A stretch of 64,000 bases of DNA from Hofstenia miamia (lineage: Eukaryota; Xenacoelomorpha; Acoela): the NCBI GenBank assembly GCA_004352715.1, contig SCFE01000047.1:1600046-1664045 (forward strand). The letters are read 5' to 3'. A model generated the notes under the pieces. It was not told the origin of the DNA and did no database searches. It was given only the letters and a program-made list of their open reading frames with translations. Of this stretch, positions 12,001 through 20,623 are shown one piece after another. A program made the translations under genes and the position numbers. Positions within the stretch are counted from its first letter, which is position 1. Each line of letters starts with the position of its first letter.

Positions 12001-13301
12001 TTGCCGATAATAGTGCATTTATGCTCCTTGCTGCATTTCACACTATTGTTCTTATTCCCTTTCTAAATTATTCAGATATTTTTGGTTCAAAACCCCCTAT
12101 GCTAAAGGCCATCAATTCCTTTTACAATACACCAATGATTAAGTTTATTGGATTTGCTGAAGCGCACTTAATTTTTTCTCTAATGATATTTTACTTTCTC
12201 ACTATAGGTTTTAATAGAACGGGTATAACACGTTATGAGCTGACAATTCTAGTTTTTGGAGCCTCAAGAACATACAATCTTATTTTAGATTTTATTCATT
12301 TAACAGGAACATTATTCGAGAGAATAAAGCTTATATTTCAAGACATTTTTCTTTTTGTAGAATGTATTAGTGTAGGCTGCCACATTCTTGCCATTATAAC
12401 ACGAACTCCATTATTTATTTCTAATGAAGCCTTGTTACATACATCGAACGATGTTTTTTATGTAATAGCCTTTTTGGGCTATTCATTTAAGGTTGTACAC
12501 ATGATGTATATTCATCCAACATTGGGACCTACATTAAACATGATTGGTCTCATGTTAGCTCAAACTACTGTTATTGTTGCTATTGCAGCTATATTCATGT
12601 TATCGTTTGGGATATTATCATATATAACACGGGTAGTATCAATTACTAAGGAAGTTCAAGTAATGAGAACTAGACAGTTTCTAAATGAAGTTGTTTTCTA
12701 TCCATACTACAGAATATTTTGTAATTATTGGCTGGATGAAGAGGGCTTCTCACCTACACTTCGGGAAAATGTATACATTGTCATAGCAATGGCATTGATG
12801 TTAGTTTGTCATGCTCTTCTTTTGAATATGTTGGTAGGAATTTATGGTCAAACGTTTGAAAGAATTCAGAACAACGCAGAAAATATTTGGAAAAAACAGC
12901 GATTTTTAATACTTTTAGCATATGAAACAATGGATACTTTTCCTGGAATCTTGGATTTGTTAATCAAAGGCCTTCAATTATTATTCAGGATAATTTTTTA
13001 TTGCAGGATCTATCCCATAAAGAAAATAGAATTAGTGCCAGCTGCCATTACTTGCTGGGAGAAAAGAATGTGCCATAAATATTTGAAAACGCTGGAATCT
13101 GGGGATCTTGCATTTGATGTGGCATCCAAGGAGTTGGTGGAAATCCATCGGAATGTCGACGCAGATGGAGAACGAATTTATAATCTTCAAGACCGATTTA
13201 ATAGCTTAGCAGCTCTATTAAACTGGATAGGAGAAAAGTATACTACTGATGAAGAGGCTTTTCCTCGAGTCAAGCCAATTAAGTTCTACAAGTCTGTCTA
13301 A
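6182..13301 (+). CDS. Trpm: TRPM-family cation channel (5'-incomplete), three exons
   Basis: Transient receptor potential melastatin-type channel: a tetrameric plasma- or organelle-membrane cation channel. The visible exons are 6182-6503, 8281-8473 and 10870-13301. The junctions keep the frame: CAA joins GGT in phase 0, and C joins CA in phase 1. About 980 residues are encoded. The N-terminal TRPM/SLOG domain starts in exon 1 (TSFGVINF, corresponding to the family's AFGxIxF), continues through GIVPWKKI (family GIAPWG) and ends with VVFDGTGGAADVIAY (family VxxGTGRAADxxAY). Then come the TRPM homology region, six membrane segments, pore and a TRP helix. There is no NUDT9-H or kinase domain after the TRP region. 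The start codon and N-terminal exons are not visible. The intersectin gene converges on it from downstream. Confidence 0.9.
8190..8235. repeat. (TA)n microsatellite just before a TRPM exon
   Basis: Alternating TA with one CA interruption, ending about 45 bases before the acceptor of the next TRPM exon. Confidence 0.85.
8281..8473 (+). CDS. Trpm: TRPM exon: GIVPW segment
   Basis: The acceptor ATCATTAG ends at 8280 and the donor is GTAAGC at 8474. The 193-nt exon reads CILGIVPWKKIYGNSML and then NHTHYIFYED, matching the family sequence around GIAPWG and the later HSHFILxDxG. It ends one base into a proline codon completed by the next exon. Confidence 0.88.
8590..8623. repeat. (TA)n microsatellite
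   Basis: Alternating TA in the TRPM intron between 8474 and 10869. Confidence 0.85.
9043..9070. repeat. (CT)n microsatellite
   Basis: Alternating TC/CT next to a pyrimidine-rich stretch that is the antisense of the LINE fragment that follows. Confidence 0.8.
9330..10195 (-). pseudogene. Internally deleted LINE (family A, copy 2)
   Basis: Read on the minus strand, 10195 to about 9850 corresponds to the N-terminal part of a LINE protein. The DNA around 10150-10190 aligns with the W-x-DEQNRTALECYRRS segment of copy 1 at 28.8 kb. At about 9790-9690 it joins a reverse-transcriptase segment (WKLLT.VISSRL.CYLEQ). At 9584-9345 it reads a later RT part with VSHIWYIDDMNIYD, a variant of the YxDD active-site box. 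Stops and frameshifts break the frame. The 100-nt duplication around the N at 9821 lies inside it. It sits antisense in the last TRPM intron. Confidence 0.7.
9721..9921. repeat. 100-nt direct duplication around a single N
   Basis: 9721-9820 and 9822-9921 agree at 99 of 100 positions (one C/A difference, at offset 47), separated by one N at 9821. This is most likely an assembly join of two haplotypes rather than a real tandem repeat. Confidence 0.9.
10870..13301 (+). CDS. Trpm: TRPM final mega-exon: homology region, channel, C-terminus
   Basis: The acceptor is TTTAG ending at 10869 and the stop is TAA at 13299-13301. Counting residues from the ATG at 10923: RYLVIVVGGGSRI and VVFDGTGGAADVIAY close the SLOG domain (about 1-55). 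A soluble TRPM homology region follows to about 360. Hydrophobic segments lie near 365-380, 405-433, 438-458, 469-493, 510-530 and 539-565. The pore loop is near 590-608 (FYPYYRIFCNYWLDEEGF), S6 is near 616-645 (ending NMLVGIYGQTF) and the TRP-helix-like stretch ENIWKKQRFLIL is near 652-664. A 120-residue tail has no Nudix or kinase signature. One exon for the whole channel is unusual and could reflect intron loss or a retrocopied 3' part. The frame is fully intact. Confidence 0.92.
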
Positions 13302-13365
13302 AAATGACTTATTGTGCCTACACTTACCCGTAATTGTTATTGTCATATTTCGGTTTTAGAATTTT

Positions 13366-13371
13366 AATAAA
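13366..13371 (+). promoter_or_regulatory. Poly(A) signal of the TRPM gene
   Basis: AATAAA 65 bases after the TRPM stop codon, followed by T-rich sequence. Confidence 0.65.
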
Positions 13372-13828
13372 AATTATATTTTAATATATTGTTTCATTCT
13401 AAAATGGTCACTTTAAAAGAATACTGGATAAATATTATAACTCAATTTCCTATATTTATTTTATATTGCAATTAGAATGATATTTAAATTTTCGAACATT
13501 TTTTTTCTTTTCTTAGTCCTTTCATTCATGTGAAAATATATGCAACAAATTAAAATCAATGTACATTTTGACAGACACAGAGAAAAATGTAATTTTAAAT
13601 GTTACTAAAATTTTGGCAACCTTTTCTAAAATAATCACTCAGAATTGATCAATGATAACAATTGTTGAATAGCGTCCAAAGAAATTTTTCAATAATTTAA
13701 GAACATTGTAACAGAGTTCATTAATATTGGAGCTTTATATTCAACTATTTTTGCTTAATTCTCCATTTATACTACCTACTACATTAAATTTAAAGCTTAA
13801 TAACTTTGTTATATTAATACGATTTTCT

Positions 13829-14912
13829 TTCTGATTTTTGCAATATAATCTCGGGAAGCATATAGCCTTCAGAAAATGTAAAATTATTTTAAAATATAGT
13901 TTTTATAAAGGGTTATAAGGATTTCAATTCTCGGAAAACGAGGATTATTTAACTTTGACCCACTAGATTCTGCCACATCATATTTTGGGACACTTTTTAA
14001 AATTTCAGAGAATTAAGAAAAGTTTGGAGGCGGGTTCAATTGTTTCCCCTGAATTTCTCATTTTCCTTCCACCAGAATTTAAAAAAGAATAAATGAATTT
14101 CACACCTCCTAAATTATTTATCGGTGTTCTTGATAGTCACAAATCACCCAAATGAGTCACTTAGCCCCATAAAAATTTACTATATGCATAAATTTAGTGA
14201 AAAATTAGACTTTAAAAAGGTTCTAAAAGGTAACAAATATTTGTTATCTTTGCTCAATCTTTGAAATGTCATCAATTTTCTATTGCCATTTTGATTTTCA
14301 ATAAATGTTATCTTCTAGCATGTTTTTATAGTTCTAAATGATTTATTTGTGCGAATTTATTGCCATCCAGAACACCGTTGACAACCGTAAATATTCATTT
14401 ATTATCTCTTAAATTCTTGCAGAAAGAGGAGGAAGAATTCAGCTGAAGCAAATATACCTCACATCCTAACTTTTCTTATTTTATCTGAACATGTCAAAAA
14501 GTGTCTCAAATCAGATATGGCAGAGTCCAGTGGGTCAAAGTTGAGTAATCCTAGTAACAATTTTTTAAAGCAAATAGGAAACTGCCCGTGCTATTCACGG
14601 GAATTTCAATGCGCTGTATTTTATATTTAATAAGTGAATAAACATTAAACAAACCATATGCTGTGTTTTTAATATATTAGGAACGAAATAAATGTGATCA
14701 TCATACATTGGTAAAATGATATTTATTCACAATTTTAGCATATGACACTCCTTAATTATCCACATTTAATATTATAAGTACATTCAAAGCATGGTAACAC
14801 CTAATGCAAAAAGTGTATAGAATCTCAACAAAATCGAGTCCATTATTGTAGGTGTATAGATTTTACATTTTCTGAAAGTTATCTCCCCGTGATTATACTG
14901 CAAAAAACAGAA
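13829..14912. mobile_element. Foldback / MITE-like element with long inverted arms
   Basis: Two segments of the left part recur inverted on the right. The TTTCTGATTTTTGCAATATA region at 13829 pairs with 14912-14890. The stretch with CAACTTTGACCCACT-type sequence at about 13945-13998 pairs with 14502-14558. About 450 bases separate the inner arms. There is no ORF. A second copy is at 15452-16535 because of the duplicated block. Exact ends and target duplication were not resolved. Confidence 0.6.
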
Positions 14913-15451
14913 ATGACAATTGTTTATTTTTCTGCAAATTTTAAAACTTTAAATGAAATGCAGGAGTTATTTCAAAAATTTTATGAATTGAACCAAGCAT
15001 AATAGAACAAAAAGGCAATTTTTCAGAGTAGTTACTAATTTTAACTTGAATGAGCTGTAGCAAAGTAATGGTTTATTTTTCTATGTTGTCTAAGTACTAG
15101 GCTAGCATTTGATTGCCCCTTTTCTTTTACAGTACTAGAAAGCTTCAACGAATCAAATTTTACTCTATATTAAACTTTGTTTATTCGTTATTCACTTACA
15201 AAACTCTAAAACAGATGTTTGATATGCAATGTTGAAATTTCTCTTTGCAAAATCATTAAGATTAGAGAGTTTTCTGTGAAATAGTCTTCCTATTGTTAAG
15301 CAATTAGCGATTGAACTCATCCTTAGCATCTATGCAAAACATTTGGTCTTGATATTTTGAACATTATCCCGGTTCTTAATTNTCTCCATTTATACTACCT
15401 ACTACATTAAATTTAAAGCTTAATAACTTTGTTATATTAATACGATTTTCT

Positions 15452-16535
15452 TTCTGATTTTTGCAATATAATCTCGGGAAGCATATAGCCTTCAGAAAAT
15501 GTAAAATTATTTTAAAATATAGTTTTTATAAAGGGTTATAAGGATTTCAATTCTCGGAAAACGAGGATTATTTAACTTTGACCCACTAGATTCTGCCACA
15601 TCATATTTTGGGACACTTTTTAAAATTTCAGAGAATTAAGAAAAGTTTGGAGGCGGGTTCAATTGTTTCCCCTGAATTTCTCATTTTCCTTCCACCAGAA
15701 TTTAAAAAAGAATAAATGAATTTCACACCTCCTAAATTATTTATCGGTGTTCTTGATAGTCACAAATCACCCAAATGAGTCACTTAGCCCCATAAAAATT
15801 TACTATATGCATAAATTTAGTGAAAAATTAGACTTTAAAAAGGTTCTAAAAGGTAACAAATATTTGTTATCTTTGCTCAATCTTTGAAATGTCATCAATT
15901 TTCTATTGCCATTTTGATTTTCAATAAATGTTATCTTCTAGCATGTTTTTATAGTTCTAAATGATTTATTTGTGCGAATTTATTGCCATCCAGAACACCG
16001 TTGACAACCGTAAATATTCATTTATTATCTCTTAAATTCTTGCAGAAAGAGGAGGAAGAATTCAGCTGAAGCAAATATACCTCACATCCTAACTTTTCTT
16101 ATTTTATCTGAACATGTCAAAAAGTGTCTCAAATCAGATATGGCAGAGTCCAGTGGGTCAAAGTTGAGTAATCCTAGTAACAATTTTTTAAAGCAAATAG
16201 GAAACTGCCCGTGCTATTCACGGGAATTTCAATGCGCTGTATTTTATATTTAATAAGTGAATAAACATTAAACAAACCATATGCTGTGTTTTTAATATAT
16301 TAGGAACGAAATAAATGTGATCATCATACATTGGTAAAATGATATTTATTCACAATTTTAGCATATGACACTCCTTAATTATCCACATTTAATATTATAA
16401 GTACATTCAAAGCATGGTAACACCTAATGCAAAAAGTGTATAGAATCTCAACAAAATCGAGTCCATTATTGTAGGTGTATAGATTTTACATTTTCTGAAA
16501 GTTATCTCCCCGTGATTATACTGCAAAAAACAGAA
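15452..16535. mobile_element. Second copy of the foldback element (inside the duplicated block)
   Basis: Same inverted arms as the copy at 13829-14912, shifted by 1623 bases. It probably exists only because of the assembly duplication. Confidence 0.5.
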
Positions 16536-17007
16536 ATGACAATTGTTTATTTTTCTGCAAATTTTAAAACTTTAAATGAAATGCAGGAGTTATTTCAAAA
16601 ATTTTATGAATTGAACCAAGCATAATAGAACAAAAAGGCAATTTTTCAGAGTAGTTACTAATTTTAACTTGAATGAGCTGTAGCAAAGTAATGGTTTATT
16701 TTTCTATGTTGTCTAAGTACTAGGCTAGCATTTGATTGCCCCTTTTCTTTTACAGTACTAGAAAGCTTCAACGAATCAAATTTTACTCTATATTAAACTT
16801 TGTTTATTCGTTATTCACTTACAAAACTCTAAAACAGATGTTTGATATGCAATGTTGAAATTTCTCTTTGCAAAATCATTAAGATTAGAGAGTTTTCTGT
16901 GAAATAGTCTTCCTATTGTTAAGCAATTAGCGATTGAACTCATCCTTAGCATCTATGCAAAACATTTGGTCTTGATATTTTGAACATTATCCCGGTTCTT
17001 AATTCCG

Positions 17008-17023
17008 CCCCCCCCCGGGGGGA
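17008..17023. repeat. C-run/G-run palindrome
   Basis: A run of nine or ten C followed by six G, directly after the end of the 1622-nt duplication. It is atypical for this AT-rich sequence and may mark a join artefact. Confidence 0.5.
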
Positions 17024-18436
17024 AAGTTCATTGGTACTAATTTACACACCTAACCAACTGACACGAGGCATAACTAGATCAAGCGCCACAAACTTTCAAA
17101 TAATTGGTGATTTATTAAGAGCAGGTTTCGAGCATAGCTTGAAAATTCTGAAATCCAATGAAATATAAGATTTCATTAAGAAAAATGATTATTCAATGTG
17201 ATTTAATAGGCATTTTGTTGCATAAAATTCATGCTGATTGACAAAAGAATCGGTATTTTTTAAACTCAGGACAATATTTGTAGAAAGTTGGTTTACCAAC
17301 ACATTGTAGTCTTATTTGCATTAAAGCATTGTCATATTGAAATGCAAGGATTTGATTGTTCAAGATTGAATAATATGTGTTTAAACGACTATTTGTAAAT
17401 TTCTTATGTACACATAGTATTGATTAATTTGTGCAGTTAAAATAGGTTATATTCTTCGGTTTGATTTTATTCATTGAGGAAATTTCACTTGAACTGCACT
17501 CTCTTAATTTTTAGAAAATTCTAATGTACATTTGAAATATATAATGGGACAGAAAATGCACATCAAAATTATTAAATTTTTTCACTGATTCGACAAGCCT
17601 GCATATTTAAACGTAAATTTTATATTTTTTTCGAAGTTAAGTGATTTTTCATACCCGGAACAAGAGAAGTGCAACATGAATCAAATGTCCAGAGACCCAG
17701 CTAACCTAATCTCGAACATTTTCAACTGATATTGCGATATATTGAATATACTTTCCATACATTTTCCAAATGTTCAATGCAGTAATTAATAAATCTATCT
17801 TTTTCTAAATTTCTGTGCAAAATATAACTTGAATAAATTATTTGCGTTTTCTTTGTAAATATAATTCTTGAATCTCAGTCATTACAAGAGCGACATACAT
17901 GTACATTATTTAGGTATAGTTTCGAGCTATTGTATTTTTCTATTCTTCTAAGTAAAGATTAGCTTAAATTTGGGTTCTGCGGGGAATCCCTAGTCCCATA
18001 GAACAGGGACAAAAAATCTCAATGGGACTGTGGCTAAAAATGAAGGTTTTTGTATTTCAATCATGTTTTTTTCTACTTTCATAAGACAGGTAGGCGATGG
18101 GACTGGGCCCTCGTGTAATGGGACTAATTGGAACAGTCACTAAGAATTCCATGGCAACTGCTTGGTTTTTCCCATTTTTTCTGATCAAATCATAAATTTC
18201 ATTTTTTGATTGCTATTATTTACACATGTAGCCTAATGTACAAATTTTTGCGCCCTGTTAATTTCGTAGGAGTGAACCTACATAATCAAGCACTGTGGTG
18301 TACAATAACTTTAATTTCGAATCCAATTTTATACATGCGCTATCATTGTTTTCAAGGTTAAGAATTAGGATTGTTTATGAATCAATGTCACTCAAAGTAG
18401 GCATTTCTTTGCTGAAATATATTTTTGAGATCTACT

Positions 18437-18463
18437 TAAATATATATATATATATATATATAT
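18437..18463. repeat. (TA)n microsatellite
   Basis: Short alternating TA tract. Confidence 0.8.
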
Positions 18464-19239
18464 GACAAATATCAAACCACTTTTTTAACAAGTTTTGTGG
18501 TAGCAACTGTTGCAAGTCATGCTGGTGCATTGAGTTCTGACTTAGTCGTTGCTTATTATTCTATATCAAAATCAAAGCATTCCTGAGATGAAGATGTCGA
18601 GTCGCATAGAATCAATACTGTCTGGTTATGCAGGTAATCTGCATTTTGGCTCGTTTTTTGATACATCTATCAATATTGCATAAGTTTTTTCATTATTTTT
18701 TCGAATTTTTTCTAATGGTACACATGAATTACAACACTTTGATTGTGAAAGCAAGTCAATAAATAAAAAAAGAAAATATTGATTAGTAAAAATTATACAC
18801 ATATTTTACTAAATTACAAATTTTCTTAAACTATAGCTGCAAGTGGGTCATAAATTTTTGAACAAACCCAAATCAACCCAAACAAATTTTGCAAAAAAAT
18901 GACCCAATTCAATCAAAATAGAAGTTTCCAAAATCGTTTCCAAACTATCCTAAACTAACTCAATAATATTAATCTTCATAGTATGAGAAGCCTAAAACAA
19001 TTTCAATGAATAAATTTTGCAAGCGAAATGCTAAGTATTGGCCAAATTGACATTTCGTGCTGTCTACCAAAGTCCTCCGATTGGCCTAACTAGTCTTTGT
19101 AGATGATTGTATTTTAATTAGTGAGTCATTCTTATTTTCAGGAGAGGCTTCACTTAAAACAAATGATGGAAAATTTCTAGGCCAGTATTGATAAAGTTAA
19201 TAAGAAAGCTAGTACGCTATGGTGATGATTATGTCACAG

Positions 19240-19686
19240 TTGGAATCGGGTACAGAATTTGGAACCGAAACCGAGTCGATTTTTTAAACACGTACCCGAA
19301 ACCAAATGTACCCGAAATTTCCCAAAAATTGATGACATCTTGCTCGAATTCTATTCAAAATTCCGGACGGCCTAAGTTCGCTATTGGTATTTTGAATGCG
19401 CCAGCATTAATATCAACTGTTAATTATAATTGCTGCTGTGCTAATAAAGGCCTGTTTCCTAAGAAACCTAGCATGCAAACGCCATCAATAAATAAATAAA
19501 AAATTACTGAATTAAGGCCTTTTTAGGGCACTTTAAAGAAGCTGGCGTTTTCCCGGAACATGTGAGCTTACCCGAAACTGTACCCGATTTTTCTATGATT
19601 TTGTACCCGAAATGAAACGAACCAAGGAGAACAGAGTCGAACCGAACTGAACAATCGGTTCTCTCAAACCGATTCCAAATCTGGAT
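19240..19686. mobile_element. Candidate MITE with inverted ends and TACCCGAAA motifs
   Basis: The left end reads TTGGAATCGGGT and the right end, reversed, reads TTGGAATCGGTT. Several ACCCGAAA/GTACCCGA motifs occur inside each half (about 19295, 19312, 19570, 19580 and 19605). No conserved ORF was seen and the target duplication is not resolved. A short AATAAATAAATAAA tract lies in the middle. Confidence 0.45.
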
Positions 19687-20431
19687 TATGTTCATAGTTA
19701 AAATAATGGACGTGTAGAATTCATTATTTTCTTAATGAAGAATTCTGACGTCTGAACCCAGTAAATTTATCCAGCAAGAAGACATTCTAGCTTTACAATA
19801 ATGCAAAATTGAAAAATAGAAAAAATTGTGAAGTAGAGCCAAACCAGTTGCATTCGAGATTCTCATCAAATGGATGGCATACTGTATATATTGTTGTAAC
19901 CTATATATTTTCAACAAAACGTAATAATAGGAATTTCATTGGTAAATTCTTAAGTGCGCAGTATTTCTGTGAGTGCAATTTTGTGCTGCGCCACTGAATA
20001 TTAATGTTACTGTGATAGCATGTGAGTTAATGATATATTTTTAACACATTTGCAGTAAAAAATTAAATTAATATTTTTTAATAAAACATGCAAGGAACAT
20101 TAATTGTAATAATCGAATTGCTTCAATTCATGTTAAAAAGTGCTATATATATCATCCAATCGTATTAGAGATTAGCAATTCCATTGTCACTTTTTCTTAA
20201 TGATATGTATGCCTCTAAATTTTTGAAAAATGCAAATATTGCTTAACTACTTAAACACACATGAAATAAATTAATTTCAATTAGTCAGATACTGTTCTAT
20301 AAAAAACTTTCTTGTTATTGTACATGTACATCAAAATTAACAAAACCGTTTCACACAAACTGTGTCTCATACAAAAAATAGATTTTCGTCCGAAAAGATT
20401 CATAACCCGAATATATATTTAATTGGGGTTA

Positions 20432-20437
20432 TTTATT
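20432..20437 (-). promoter_or_regulatory. Poly(A) signal of the intersectin gene
   Basis: AATAAA on the minus strand 40 bases after the intersectin stop codon. Confidence 0.65.
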
Positions 20438-20477
20438 AATATTTTAACAAAAAATACATCAAAAAGAGCGTAATCAT

Positions 20478-20623
20478 TCAATCGGTGGAAAAATAGGAAA
20501 CAAGAAATTGGAGAGTTAATACAGTTTCATCTCCTCCACAGGCGATAGTTACAACCTTTTCTAATGGTATTCTTGAGTTAGCGTCAACTTCCGCCAATGG
20601 AATTTCCATTGCATTTACGAGAT
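20478..20623 (-). CDS. ITSN: Intersectin last exon: C2 end and stop
   Basis: The acceptor ATTTAG precedes AT, which completes a GAT codon split by the intron, restoring PDD as in intersectin SPDDFLG. It continues AMEIPLAEVD and CGGDETVLTLQF, corresponding to the last C2 strands (family TEIRVADI and GEIVVRLDLQLF), and stops at TGA 20480-20478. The last nine residues differ from the usual tail. Confidence 0.85.

Larger units (their letters stand above)
13760..17004. repeat. 1622-nt direct duplication around a single N
   Basis: 13760-15381 is repeated at 15383-17004 with no difference that I could see, separated by one N at 15382. The right copy runs on into a C/G homopolymer palindrome at about 17005-17022. 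The shape (N, then the preceding sequence again) is the same as at 9821 and 53982, which points to assembly. Confidence 0.9.
13372..20431. other. Intergenic region between the two convergent genes
   Basis: No coding exon recognised. It holds the duplicated 1.6-kb block, a foldback element in each copy, an inverted-repeat element near 19.2-19.7 kb and short simple repeats. The stretch at about 17.9-18.2 kb carries several GGGACT motifs of unclear meaning. Confidence 0.5.
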
